Positions 6,825 through 14,955 are shown, counted from the stretch's first letter. The stretch: DNA of 17,321 nucleotides from UMGS1279 sp045534095 (GCA_045534095.1 JAZSJA010000144.1:1-17321), one strand, 5' to 3'. The notes: generated by a model from the sequence alone, not told the origin. Made by a program: numbers and translations.

Positions 6825-6880
6825 TTAGGTAATAAATAATCGCAGTAGAGGTTACGAATTCCCAAACTTCTACTGCGATT
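6825..6880 (-). terminator. Terminator of degV
   Basis: AATCGCAGTAGA (6838-6849) pairs perfectly with TCTACTGCGATT (6869-6880), a 12-bp stem located 8 bases after the degV stop. The minus-strand tail (TATTTATTA) is only moderately T-rich. Confidence 0.65.
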
Positions 6881-6887
6881 TTAAGGT

Positions 6888-7727
6888 TTAATTTTTAAAA
6901 AATGCAACTGCAATGGCTCCGGGCCCTGCGTGAGTACCTATAACACTTCCTATCATTTCATAGCGTATCTCCTTTAAATTGCCCTCCCAAATATGCCTAC
7001 TGTCTTCAATATATTTCAAAAGAAGGGCATCGGAAATCCCTGTATATCCAAGTAAAACGGGTTTGGTGAAGTCAACTCCGCCTGCCTTTTCAATTTCCTC
7101 CATAAGTATGTTATTACCCATTTTAGAACCTCTTGCCTTACCGAGGATGTTTATTACTCCATTATCGATTGACACCACCGGCTTTATATTAAGCACTCCT
7201 CCCATAACAGCAACTGTTTTAGAAATGCGTCCACCCTTTTTTAGATACTCCAAAGTGTCTATAAGAGCAACAACCAAAATCTTATCTTTTTCCTTTTCAA
7301 GTGTTTCGGCAATTTCCTTTGCCTTAATACCACTGTCTAACAAATTTATAGCACGCTCAATCAAAACACCCGAACCTATAGCGGCTGACATAGAATCCAC
7401 GATATACACGTTTTCATACTCTTCTGCGGCTATTACAGCACTTTGATAGGTGCCTGAAAGTTTGGATGATAAGGTGATTACCACCGCGGCTTCTCCCGCC
7501 TGTTTTGCCTTTTCAAACTCATTTATAAATGCATCGGGGGTTGCCTGACTTGTGGTAGAAAGTGCATCGGTTTCAATGAGTTTTTCGTAAAATTCCTTCT
7601 TACCAATTGTTACCCCATCTACAAATTCCTCATCACCAAAACGCACCGTAAGAGGCACAATATGTACACGCTCCTTGTACTGAGGCGTTAGGTCTGCCGT
7701 TGAATCCACTATAATTCTTGTTTTCAT
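6888..7727 (-). CDS. DegV-family fatty-acid-binding protein
   Basis: This 279-aa protein opens MKTRIIVDSTADLTPQYKE and carries the family marks TSQATPD, SSKLSGTYQSA, VDSMSAAIGSG and KKGGRISK. DegV proteins bind a single fatty acid in a two-domain fold. The studied FakB members present it to the FakA kinase for phosphorylation and entry into phospholipid. No fakA is in this window, and many Clostridia carry several degV copies. I chose ATG 7727 because AAGGAGAAG (7734-7742) precedes it; a 10-codon extension to 7757 lacks support. The gene is a single unit. Its promoter lies inside two related inverted repeats, so it is probably under a dedicated repressor, and a lipid-responsive one is plausible but not shown. 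Confidence 0.93.
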   Translation of the reverse strand: MKTRIIVDSTADLTPQYKERVHIVPLTVRFGDEEFVDGVTIGKKEFYEKLIETDALSTTSQATPDAFINEFEKAKQAGEAAVVITLSSKLSGTYQSAVIAAEEYENVYIVDSMSAAIGSGVLIERAINLLDSGIKAKEIAETLEKEKDKILVVALIDTLEYLKKGGRISKTVAVMGGVLNIKPVVSIDNGVINILGKARGSKMGNNILMEEIEKAGGVDFTKPVLLGYTGISDALLLKYIEDSRHIWEGNLKEIRYEMIGSVIGTHAGPGAIAVAFFKN

Positions 7728-7770
7728 AATAAACTTCTCCTTAAACTGTTCAAACAAAAGTCAGTTTTAA

Positions 7771-7794
7771 AACTTGTTGAAATTTCAACAAGTT
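7771..7794. promoter_or_regulatory. Candidate operator O1: 24-bp perfect palindrome
   Basis: A perfect 24-bp inverted repeat centred at 7782.5 has the core GTTGAAATTTCAAC and outer arms AACTT/AAGTT. It begins 2 bases downstream of the degV -10 box, over the transcription start. The core recurs in O2, which supports a protein-binding site rather than a chance palindrome. Confidence 0.72.
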
Positions 7795-7796
7795 AA

Positions 7797-7825
7797 ATTA
7801 TACCATATAGTTGTTGAAATGTCAA
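7797..7825 (-). promoter_or_regulatory. Promoter of degV
   Basis: On the minus strand consensus TTGACA (7820-7825) and TATAAT (7797-7802) are 17 bases apart with TGG before the -10. It is one of the strongest promoters in the window and is overlaid by both candidate operators. Confidence 0.9.
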
Positions 7826-7836
7826 CGACTATATGG
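7803..7836. promoter_or_regulatory. Candidate operator O2: 34-bp near-perfect inverted repeat
   Basis: Arms CCATATAGT and ACTATATGG enclose the core GTTGAAATGTCAAC (7813-7826), one base different from the O1 core. Only two of 17 pairs mismatch. It covers the spacer and the -35 box of the degV promoter. O1 and O2 core centres are 37 bp apart. A bound repressor would block RNA polymerase directly. Confidence 0.68.
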
Positions 7837-7842
7837 ACTGAC

Positions 7843-7891
7843 AAAAAAGACCATCCCTTTTTTATATCTCTTCACAGGAATGGTCTTTTTT
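7843..7891 (-). terminator. Terminator of the leuC-to-HD operon
   Basis: AAAAAAGACCAT (7843-7854) pairs with ATGGTCTTTTTT (7880-7891), a 12-bp perfect stem. The leftward strand ends in six T. It lies 35 bases after the stop of the HD-domain gene and separates it from the degV promoter. Confidence 0.82.
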
Positions 7892-7925
7892 ATAATTCTT
7901 ACATTAAAATTGTGATTTTAAAGCA

Positions 7926-9119
7926 TCAATCAAAATATCCCTTATACTCAATTTTTTTATCGCTATCGGGGAACAAATGATGATATAACTCTATAAAATA
8001 ATCGTCGGTCATACTTGCAATATAATCAACAACTATTTGATTAGGTTCGGTTTTTTCGTAAGGGATATCACGTTTATAATGTGCTTTATTTACATAATTG
8101 ATGTGATGTGTAAATATATGCGAGTCGGTATTGTTGGCTGTTAAATCCTCAAGCAATTTTTCATACATCTCGCTCATCATAGGTTTAACGAGATTATACA
8201 TATGATCCTTAACTCTATCATTTTTATAAATAAGTTCATAGTTATCGTTCTTTGCTTTTTTGAGTGCCGCAAAATGCTCCTCATCCATTTTAATATATGG
8301 CTTGCCGTAACTATTTTCAACTATATTAACAATAAGATTATTTATAATTTCGGCGTTATAGGTTCCTATAGCACCGTTATCAAAGGCTGTGTTTTCAATG
8401 ATATAGGCTCGCTCAGCATCCTGCCTATCCTTACCCAAATATGCAATTATATCGGATATTCGCATAACACATCCCTCCAGGGTGGCGGGGACTAGCTTGC
8501 GAACGTTCTTTTTATCTATATAACAATCCTCTATTTGCCTTTCAAAATCATTAAAATTTTCAAGCGGTTTTGGATGATATTCCGAAAGCTCCATTTCCCC
8601 ATCATGGGAAGCTATTCCGTTTAAGGTTTGGAGGGAAATATTGTAGGGGAATATTTTATCGAGCACCCTGACCGAATGAATATTATGACTGAAATGCCTA
8701 CCGGTATATGAAAAGTAAATTTCATCAAGAAAGGTTTCTCCATCGTGGCCGAATGGAGTATGACCTATATCGTGACCCAAGGCAATCGCTTCTATTAAAT
8801 CGAGATTTAGATTCAAGGCTTTGCCAATGGTACGTGCAATTCTTGATACCAACTGAACGTGCAAGCTCCTATGGGTGATATCGTCATTTTTATAAAATGA
8901 AAAAACCTGAGTTTTATCGGCATAGCGATTGTAATATGGGCAATGAATAATTTTATCAATATCCCTAATAAAGGCGGTGCGAATGACATTTGCTTTATCT
9001 CTATCATTGTATCGACGAATGACCTTATTTTCATCAAAGGCAATATGGGATATAATTGCTTTTTTTCTATCTGCCTCTATTTTGCTCACTATTTCATCCG
9101 ACAATTTTTCATATTTCAT
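7926..9119 (-). CDS. HD-domain dNTP triphosphohydrolase-like protein (dGTPase family)
   Basis: This is a 397-aa HD-superfamily phosphohydrolase. An early RNRY-like region reads CPYYNRYADKTQVF, followed by THRSLHVQLVSRIAR and the metal-binding LGHDIGHTPFGHDGE with the paired His-Asp. Further metal or structural residues lie in FSHNIHSVRVL and NGIASHDGE. This order matches deoxyguanosinetriphosphate triphosphohydrolases, which cleave dNTPs to nucleoside and triphosphate. Substrate range cannot be read. Two in-frame starts exist. ATG 9131 abuts the GAGGG ribosome site (9132-9136) directly, which is too close, so I prefer ATG 9119 with a 12-base gap. It is the last gene of the leftward operon, 10-20 bases after the M20 gene. 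Confidence 0.85.
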   Translation of the reverse strand: MKYEKLSDEIVSKIEADRKKAIISHIAFDENKVIRRYNDRDKANVIRTAFIRDIDKIIHCPYYNRYADKTQVFSFYKNDDITHRSLHVQLVSRIARTIGKALNLNLDLIEAIALGHDIGHTPFGHDGETFLDEIYFSYTGRHFSHNIHSVRVLDKIFPYNISLQTLNGIASHDGEMELSEYHPKPLENFNDFERQIEDCYIDKKNVRKLVPATLEGCVMRISDIIAYLGKDRQDAERAYIIENTAFDNGAIGTYNAEIINNLIVNIVENSYGKPYIKMDEEHFAALKKAKNDNYELIYKNDRVKDHMYNLVKPMMSEMYEKLLEDLTANNTDSHIFTHHINYVNKAHYKRDIPYEKTEPNQIVVDYIASMTDDYFIELYHHLFPDSDKKIEYKGYFD

Positions 9120-9140
9120 GGTTAACGCCATCCCTCTGCC

Positions 9141-10322
9141 TTATTTAAGCTCGTTGCACACGTATTGACAGGTTACCAGAGCCGCTGTTTTGATGATATT
9201 TTCTTCATCAAAAATAAGGTTAGAAGAGTGTAGAGTTAACCCCGTTCTGGGATCGCTTGTGCGGTTTCCGATTAGGTAGCGAACACCGGGAATTTTGGCT
9301 AAAAATTCAGAAAAATCATCAGAAGCGGGATAAGGTTCATCAAGTATGATAACCCTTTCCTTACCAATGGTTTCAGTAGCGGCAATTTCAAGTTTATCAA
9401 TAACGTCGGGATCATTAATAAGAGGGGCAATAGCGCCATCAAACACAACCTCAGCGGTGGTTCGCATACTTTCAGATTGCAATTTACAAATACGTTTAAT
9501 ACCTTCTATAATCTTTGCCCTTGTTTCGTGGTCAAAAGTACGCAGAGTGCCGGATATTACAACGGTATCAGGAATTATATTGGATTTTGTACCGCCAATA
9601 ATTTTTCCAAAGCTTAAAACAGCAGGTCTAAGTGGAGAAATCTCTCTTGAAATTAAAGTTTGTAATTGGGTAATAAGGTATGCGGCAGAAACAATGGGGT
9701 CTACCGTTTCGGCAGGGCGTGCACCATGACCGCCAACGCCACGTACAGTAATATCAATAATATCTGCACCGGCATTTACAGAGCCTTTTTTTAGTCCAAC
9801 GTGACCTGTAGGCAGCATGGTATCAACGTGGATTCCCACAATTTCATCCACAGCGGGTTCTTTTGTTAATACGCCCTTTGCAATCATATCCTTTGCACCT
9901 TTTCCAATTTCCTCTGCCGGTTGGAACAAAAGACGTACGTTACCTGCCAGTTCTTCCCTACAATCTTGCAAAACCTTACCAACCAACAACAAATAAGCGG
10001 TGTTTATATCGTGTCCACAGGAGTGACAAACTCCGAGATTTTTTGAAGCAAAGGGAAGTCCGCTTTTTTCTTCCATAGGTAGAGCGTCAATATCCGCTCT
10101 AAGGCCAATGGTTCTGCCCGATTTCCCTCCGCGGATTATGGCACTTACGCCCGTTTCCAATCCTAAATCCTCAATTTCAATTCCGTTTTCTGTAAGTATT
10201 TTTTTAATTAAGGCGGAGGTTTCAAATTCTTTATTGCTAATTTCGGGATTTTGATGAAGCTGACGGCGAATCTCTATCGCCTCATCCATAAGCATATCTA
10301 TTTGATTTTTTAAATTTTCCAC
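9141..10322 (-). CDS. M20 family amidohydrolase (hippurate / N-acyl amino acid hydrolase type)
   Basis: This 393-aa metallopeptidase of family M20 subfamily D starts with GTG at 10322, with GAGGTG (10334-10339) 11 bases upstream. Metal and catalytic residues are in place: RADIDALPM, then CHSCGHD (Cys102, His104), QPAEE (Glu137, Glu138), GIHV (His165) and LHSSNLIFDEE near the end. A lid domain lies between about 180 and 290 (VGGHGARPAETVDPI). Relatives cleave N-acyl amino acids, hippurate or indole-acetyl amino acids. The substrate cannot be chosen from sequence. It sits between leuD and the HD gene, 26 bases after leuD, in one operon, so it may supply or salvage an amino acid, but this is inference. 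Confidence 0.9.
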   Translation of the reverse strand: MENLKNQIDMLMDEAIEIRRQLHQNPEISNKEFETSALIKKILTENGIEIEDLGLETGVSAIIRGGKSGRTIGLRADIDALPMEEKSGLPFASKNLGVCHSCGHDINTAYLLLVGKVLQDCREELAGNVRLLFQPAEEIGKGAKDMIAKGVLTKEPAVDEIVGIHVDTMLPTGHVGLKKGSVNAGADIIDITVRGVGGHGARPAETVDPIVSAAYLITQLQTLISREISPLRPAVLSFGKIIGGTKSNIIPDTVVISGTLRTFDHETRAKIIEGIKRICKLQSESMRTTAEVVFDGAIAPLINDPDVIDKLEIAATETIGKERVIILDEPYPASDDFSEFLAKIPGVRYLIGNRTSDPRTGLTLHSSNLIFDEENIIKTAALVTCQYVCNELK

Positions 10323-10348
10323 AGTAAGTTATACACCTCTTCATCCAT

Positions 10349-10852
10349 TTAGTGCTTATTAAATCTTTTTTGCATCATAGGTTTAATACCACCTGCTTCT
10401 AAAATCTTTAGAGTTTGACCCTCAAACTTATCGCAGGGGTAGGTTTTACCTGTTTCAACTACGGTAACAGTGCCTTTTTCAAGATCAATCTTGAGGGTAT
10501 TACCGTTTTCGACCTCTTTACTTATTCCCTTGCACACAACAAGAGGAAGGCCTAAGTTGATTGAATTGCGGAAGAAAATTCTTGCAAAGGAATCGGCAAC
10601 AACCGCCGAAGCACCCATATTTAAAAGGGCAATTGGGGCGTGTTCGCGACTTGAGCCGCAACCAAAGTTTGTGCCTGCTACAACAATTCCGCCTGAGGGG
10701 AAATTCTTTGCAATATTTTCATCTACACCACAAAGGCAATGGCTACCAATCTCCTTAGGGTCGGTGATTGCCAAAAAGCGACCGGGGTAAATTTGGTCTG
10801 TATCAATATTATTTCCAACAATAATTATTTTCCCGGTCATTTCAGTTTGCAT
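10349..10852 (-). CDS. leuD: 3-isopropylmalate dehydratase-type small subunit
   Basis: This 167-aa swivel-domain subunit of the aconitase superfamily is in the short group shared with archaeal LeuD, HacB and DmdB. NNIDTDQIYPGRFLAIT is the substrate-selecting loop region and GCGSSREHAP (64-73) is the family signature. Together with the large subunit encoded upstream it would isomerise 2- to 3-isopropylmalate in leucine synthesis. The loop reads GRFLAI, neither the usual leucine-pathway loop nor the homoaconitase one as I recall them, so another hydroxy-acid substrate is possible. I chose ATG 10852 because AAAAGGAG (GGAG 10861-10864) is 8 bases upstream; a GTG at 10861 overlaps that site. It follows leuC by 26 bases. 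Confidence 0.88.
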   Translation of the reverse strand: MQTEMTGKIIIVGNNIDTDQIYPGRFLAITDPKEIGSHCLCGVDENIAKNFPSGGIVVAGTNFGCGSSREHAPIALLNMGASAVVADSFARIFFRNSINLGLPLVVCKGISKEVENGNTLKIDLEKGTVTVVETGKTYPCDKFEGQTLKILEAGGIKPMMQKRFNKH

Positions 10853-10878
10853 ATATAACACTCCTTTTGATCATATTA

Positions 10879-12138
10879 TTACAAATATTCTCTGGGGTCT
10901 GTAATTCGTCCGTTTAAAATACTTGCCGCAACAGTTGCGGGGCTTGCAAGATAAATCTCAGCCCCTGTTGAGCCCATACGACCGGGGAAGTTGCGGTTTG
11001 TACTGCTGATGCAGACCTCACCGGGAGCCAAAACGCCCTCATGTGCACCAAGACAAGCACCGCAGCCTGGGGAAGTAATGGTGGCGCCTGCCTTCATTAA
11101 ATCCTGAATGTAACCTTTTTCTATACAAGCGGTCATAACCTCAGCCGATGCGGGAACCACAACTAGCCTTGTGTATTTGGGAATATGTTTACCGCGAAGA
11201 ATGTTGGCGGCTACCGCTATATCCTCCTCACGACCACCTGTACAACTGCCAATGTAGGCTTGATTTATTTTCACTTCACCCTTTGCAACAACGTTTGCAA
11301 GGGTATCTACGTTATCTACGCTATGGGGACAAGCCAGTTGTGGCTCCATAGAAGAAACGTCAAATGTGTAAGACTCTTCATATTCAAAATCGGGATCGGT
11401 GTACTGCACCTCATAGGGGCGAACGGCACGCTTTTCAACGTAATCAAGAACGTCCTTATTGGGTTGCATATAGGCTGTTTTTGCACCCATTTCCACCGCC
11501 ATATTGCAAATTACCATACGACCTGCCACGTTAAGCTTTTCTACATAGCTGCCTGTAAAATCAATAGCTTTGTATACCGCTCCATCTGCCTTGATTTTTT
11601 GGAGAACGTTTAAAACAACGTCCTTAGGGTAAACGCCTTTAGGTGCTTCACCATCAAGACGAATTTCAATAATCTCAGGAACACGGAACCATAATTCACC
11701 CGTCATTAAAATTGTTGCCATATCGGTTGCACCACAACCCGTACCCATAGCACCAAATGCACCGTGAGTGGTTGTATGACTATCGGTAGCAACCACAATC
11801 ATTCCGGGGTAGATTACGCCTGCCTCAGGCATAACCTGATGACAAACTCCACACTCGGTATCAAAATGGAATTTTAAATTATTTTTCTTGGCAAACTCAC
11901 GCATTTCCCCGTGGTTAGCCGCACTTTTTATATCGGGTGCAGGTGCATAATGGTCAAAAACAAAGGCTGCTCTTTCATTATCCCAAACCTTTTCGCCACC
12001 CATTTCATAAAATGAATAAACAGTTTGTAAATATAAATCGTTAATCTCTGCAAAATCAACCTTTGCGGTTATAATTTCACCCGAGGTTACTTTTTCGCGT
12101 CCACTATTTTTAGCAAGAATTTTTTCAATGGCATGCAT
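10879..12138 (-). CDS. leuC: 3-isopropylmalate dehydratase-type large subunit
   Basis: This 419-aa protein is a member of the compact LeuC2/homoaconitase/DmdA group of the aconitase superfamily. The 4Fe-4S ligands are Cys299 (GSCTGGREED), Cys359 and Cys362 (PGCGACLG). Other marks are DHYAPAP, ATDSHTTTHGAFGA and SSTNRNFPGRMG. It is the catalytic partner of the adjacent small subunit, normally dehydrating and rehydrating isopropylmalate in leucine synthesis. The motif after Cys299 is T-G-G rather than the T-N-G of the aconitase signature. No leuA or leuB is in the window, so a role outside leucine synthesis, such as dimethylmalate dehydratase, stays open. A GGAG (12151-12154) lies 12 bases upstream, with the small palindrome ACGTTAACGT between it and the ATG. 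It is first in the operon. Confidence 0.88.
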   Translation of the reverse strand: MHAIEKILAKNSGREKVTSGEIITAKVDFAEINDLYLQTVYSFYEMGGEKVWDNERAAFVFDHYAPAPDIKSAANHGEMREFAKKNNLKFHFDTECGVCHQVMPEAGVIYPGMIVVATDSHTTTHGAFGAMGTGCGATDMATILMTGELWFRVPEIIEIRLDGEAPKGVYPKDVVLNVLQKIKADGAVYKAIDFTGSYVEKLNVAGRMVICNMAVEMGAKTAYMQPNKDVLDYVEKRAVRPYEVQYTDPDFEYEESYTFDVSSMEPQLACPHSVDNVDTLANVVAKGEVKINQAYIGSCTGGREEDIAVAANILRGKHIPKYTRLVVVPASAEVMTACIEKGYIQDLMKAGATITSPGCGACLGAHEGVLAPGEVCISSTNRNFPGRMGSTGAEIYLASPATVAASILNGRITDPREYL

Positions 12139-12207
12139 ACGTTAACGTCTCTCCTTATGTTTAAAATCATATATAACTCTTGCAAATAATACGCTGTACT
12201 AGAAATT

Positions 12208-12236
12208 ATAATATCACATTTTTATCTATAATACAA
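12208..12236 (-). promoter_or_regulatory. Promoter of the leuC operon
   Basis: On the minus strand TTGTAT (12231-12236) and TATTAT (12208-12213) are 17 bases apart with TGA before the -10. The leader before leuC is about 65 bases, and I see no T-box or leucine-rich leader peptide in it. Confidence 0.65.
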
Positions 12237-12290
12237 CCTTTTAACGTAAGAAAAGCCTAAATATTTCTGCATTATTTATACACCATATCG

Positions 12291-12320
12291 TTGACAAAAT
12301 CTGTGATTTTTTGTTATAAT
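12291..12320 (+). promoter_or_regulatory. Promoter of the HAD hydrolase gene
   Basis: Consensus TTGACA (12291-12296) and TATAAT (12315-12320) are 18 bases apart, with TGT before the -10. It is divergent from the leuC promoter about 55 bases away. Confidence 0.85.
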
Positions 12321-12350
12321 ACTGAATAAGAAAATTTCAGGAGAATAAAT

Positions 12351-13022
12351 ATGTATAAACTAATTACCTTTGACATATATTCAGCCAGCCTTGATATTAA
12401 CGGTAGTGCCGTTCCCATTGTTAAAGAGGTTCTTGGGTGGACGGAAGAAAAATCCCTTGAATTTTTTAAGACATGGAGAACCCAGCAATGGAATTTTTTA
12501 CTGTTAAACAACAGTATGAGCGAGGGGTACAGAACCTATCGCGATATTACCACTACCACCTTGGAATACACCATAAAAAAATTTAATGCAACCGTAACAA
12601 AAGAGCAAAAAAACAAACTTATGGAGATTTGGATTTCCTTTAAGGCTTGGCCCGAGGCAAAGGAAGTAATTGATGAAATCAAAAGGCGTGGCTACAAGGT
12701 GGCAATGCTTTCAAACGGCGACCAAGATATGTTAGAACCCCTACAAGCTTCATCGGGAATTCAGTTTGACTACGTATTTTCTGCCGAGAGTGCTAGGGCA
12801 TACAAACCTGCGGCATCGGTGTATGACGTTCCATTTCAAAAAACCGGCATAAAAAAAGAGGATATGCTACACGTGGCAGGCTCTGTTTTTGACGTTATGG
12901 GTGCCAAGGCGGCAGGTTGTAACTGTGCATGGTCAAACCGCTATTCAGACTATGTATTAGACCCAAAATTCGAACCCGATTACAATATGAAAAACTTAAA
13001 AGAGCTTTTAAACTTTTTATAA
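12351..13022 (+). CDS. HAD-superfamily hydrolase, haloacid dehalogenase-like
   Basis: This 223-aa protein has an alpha-helical cap inserted after motif I. Motif I is TFDIYSASLD with nucleophile Asp8 and Tyr at the +2 position, as in L-2-haloacid dehalogenase-like members rather than the Asp-x-Asp of phosphatases. Motif II is MLSNGD, motif III the Lys of AYKPAAS, and motif IV is VAGSVFDVMGAKAAG. The +2 residue is the main reason to prefer a dehalogenase-like grouping, but many such proteins have no proven substrate. AGGAGA (12339-12344) precedes the ATG by 6 bases. The gene is a single unit with a strong promoter and a 14-bp terminator. Confidence 0.88.
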   Translation: MYKLITFDIYSASLDINGSAVPIVKEVLGWTEEKSLEFFKTWRTQQWNFLLLNNSMSEGYRTYRDITTTTLEYTIKKFNATVTKEQKNKLMEIWISFKAWPEAKEVIDEIKRRGYKVAMLSNGDQDMLEPLQASSGIQFDYVFSAESARAYKPAASVYDVPFQKTGIKKEDMLHVAGSVFDVMGAKAAGCNCAWSNRYSDYVLDPKFEPDYNMKNLKELLNFL

Positions 13023-13055
13023 TTAAATAATTTAAAAGAATTTACATTATATTTT

Positions 13056-13093
13056 AAACAGGTCTGCACCAAATAACGTGCAGACCTGTTTTT
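13056..13093 (+). terminator. Terminator of the HAD hydrolase gene
   Basis: AAACAGGTCTGCAC (13056-13069) pairs perfectly with GTGCAGACCTGTTT (13078-13091) over an 8-base loop, and the T run continues to 13093. Confidence 0.9.
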
Positions 13094-13112
13094 ATGCCAT
13101 AAACTACATATT

Positions 13113-13158
13113 CAAGCAAAAACGTGGAAGAAGCGAAAATAGTACTTCCTCCACGTTT
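13113..13158 (-). terminator. Terminator of the OmpA-like lipoprotein gene
   Basis: AAACGTGGAAGAAG (13120-13133) pairs with CTTCCTCCACGTTT (13145-13158) with one mismatch. The leftward tail starts with a T run. It lies 30 bases past the lipoprotein stop. Confidence 0.85.
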
Positions 13159-13188
13159 AAGTTAATTTACCTTTTTAAAGTATGGTTT

Positions 13189-14796
13189 TTAATCTTTAAC
13201 AGATGAAATATCAACAATCATTTTGAAAGAAACTCGACGGCAAGCATCTTTATCAATCTCACCATCTGAACCGTAAACAGGTTTACTGTTGGAAAGACCA
13301 ATGGCTTCAAGCTTGTTTGAGAGTTTAGAGGAATCTGCCCCTGCCTCAGCTGATAGGCAGTACTCCTTAACCTTATTTGCACGCTCCTCCGAAAGGGCAA
13401 GACCACTTTCATAGGTGCTGCCGGCAAGAGGTGCGGTGTGTCCCTCTACCATTGTTTTGGAAATGAATCCTTTGTAGGTATCGTTATAAACGATGGAGGT
13501 ATATGCCTTTACGAACTTATTAAGAAGTGATTTACCATCGGCAGAAATCACCGCTGAATCACCGCTGAACAACACAGATGCATCAAGCGCAATTTCGCCG
13601 GTACTCTTATTTATGTTGGCCTTAATGCCCTCTTCTTCAAAGGCACGTTTCAAATCGTCAAACAAATCAGATTTCTTGTTAGCGATTTCTTCAATTTCCT
13701 CATCTGTAAGGTCGCTCATATCAACACCCTGATCCTTGAGCGAACGAGCCTCACGAGCAGAAATATCGTCAGTATAGTCGTATATCTTTTCACCGTCAAA
13801 AAGCATAATGCTAAAATCGGTAAGGAAATCACTTGCGTCACTTCTTACAATGTATGCATACTGCTCAATGAGAGTCATTTTTTCACCTGTAACCAAATCT
13901 TTTTCTTGCATAAAAAGGGTGAATTTGCCGTCGGCAGAGAGTTTAAATGCCGAAAGGTCATAATAACTGCCATCACGTCTTATTGCATAGTTGAAAGCGT
14001 CACTGCTTACAAAACAGTCCAAGTCGCCTACAAGGGGAGAGCTGGGTAAGGAATAACCGCTCATATAAAGCTCGTCAACGTTATCGCTAAAGCCGTATGC
14101 AATAAGCTTTACAGATGCGTTTTCGCTCTTAATGGTGAGGTAAGGTCCGCAAAGTTCAAAGGTATATTCAAACTCTAAGCCTGAGAATTTGTAGGTAAGG
14201 GGCTTGCCCTCCTCGCTTGTTTTTTCTATGCATTTAAAGGTGATTTTGTTGCCCTTAACCTCATAAGAGCATAACACGTTACCAAGGGTTCCGTCCTCGG
14301 CCAAAAACTCTATTGTAGCAATTTCAATATCTGTAACATCTGAAAACTCACTGTTTGCAAAGTGGATTTGAGAATTGCAGAAATAATCCTTTCCCATATA
14401 AAGTGCCACGGGAAGCTCGCTTATTTTAAAGGTTCCATTATCAAAAGTAACGTCTTTAAAGGGAAGCTCCTTTGCCATCTTGGGTATATCGGTTTCTTTG
14501 TTGTTAAGGGTATAGCCGCCATAAAGCATTTCTTCGGTGTATTCCAAGCCGCTGTAAATAGACGCAGGATCAATGGTATCCTCAAAATCCTCAAAAAGAG
14601 TTTTAGGATCCACCTCGGTAACCATAACGTTATTACCGCCTAAATACCATGCGTCTTTATCCTTATTTACCTTTACGGTTTCATTGGTTTCGCCATCATT
14701 GTTTTCTGCCTTTTTATCATCTCCGCAAGCACAAAGCCCCAAAGCCAGAACAAGTGCTAACGCCAAGGATAAAAAGGAGCGTAAAGTCTTAATCAT
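13189..14796 (-). CDS. Lipoprotein with C-terminal OmpA-like domain
   Basis: This 535-aa protein has a lipoprotein signal (MIKTLRSFLSLALALVLALG followed by LCAC, lipidated Cys near residue 24), then an acidic linker. The body, about 60-390, is of unknown fold. The last 130 residues resemble the OmpA/MotB peptidoglycan-binding domain: LDASVLFSGDSAVIS, MVEGHTAPLAGSTYESG, LALSEERANKVKEYC and ACRRVSFKMIVD. The conserved Asp of the GHTD motif is Ala here, although the later Arg of SEERA is kept, so diaminopimelate binding may be altered. ATG 14796 is chosen because GGAG (14805-14808) lies 8 bases upstream and the signal peptide starts there; a 13-codon extension to 14835 is not supported. Attachment to the outer membrane-facing leaflet and the cell wall is likely. 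It diverges from a small XRE regulator. Confidence 0.82.
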   Translation of the reverse strand: MIKTLRSFLSLALALVLALGLCACGDDKKAENNDGETNETVKVNKDKDAWYLGGNNVMVTEVDPKTLFEDFEDTIDPASIYSGLEYTEEMLYGGYTLNNKETDIPKMAKELPFKDVTFDNGTFKISELPVALYMGKDYFCNSQIHFANSEFSDVTDIEIATIEFLAEDGTLGNVLCSYEVKGNKITFKCIEKTSEEGKPLTYKFSGLEFEYTFELCGPYLTIKSENASVKLIAYGFSDNVDELYMSGYSLPSSPLVGDLDCFVSSDAFNYAIRRDGSYYDLSAFKLSADGKFTLFMQEKDLVTGEKMTLIEQYAYIVRSDASDFLTDFSIMLFDGEKIYDYTDDISAREARSLKDQGVDMSDLTDEEIEEIANKKSDLFDDLKRAFEEEGIKANINKSTGEIALDASVLFSGDSAVISADGKSLLNKFVKAYTSIVYNDTYKGFISKTMVEGHTAPLAGSTYESGLALSEERANKVKEYCLSAEAGADSSKLSNKLEAIGLSNSKPVYGSDGEIDKDACRRVSFKMIVDISSVKD

Positions 14797-14843
14797 TTTT
14801 ACCACTCCATTTATAAAATATAGGTTTTTCACCATATAAATAA

Positions 14844-14872
14844 ATTATAAGCATTTTGTGAATTAAAGTCAA
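14844..14872 (-). promoter_or_regulatory. Promoter of the OmpA-like lipoprotein gene
   Basis: On the minus strand TTGACT (14867-14872) and TATAAT (14844-14849) are 17 bases apart. The leader to the start codon at 14796 is about 42 bases. Confidence 0.85.
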
Positions 14873-14924
14873 TATGTATTGTACATTGCGCATTATTTTT
14901 TAACCGCCTGTTTTAGACAAATTT

Positions 14925-14955
14925 CGATAGACTATATATAGTAATATCGTATAAT
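14925..14955 (+). promoter_or_regulatory. Candidate XRE promoter with internal palindromic operator
   Basis: TAGACT (14928-14933) and TATAAT (14950-14955) are 16 bases apart. Between them lies the perfect palindrome ACTATATATAGT (14931-14942), flanked by CGATA and TATCG nearly in register. A site between the -35 and -10 boxes fits autorepression by the XRE protein encoded just downstream. Confidence 0.55.

Noticed and set aside
12139..12236. T-box or leucine leader peptide upstream of leuC
   Set aside because: The leader is only about 65 bases, with no T-box core, no terminator and no run of leucine codons.
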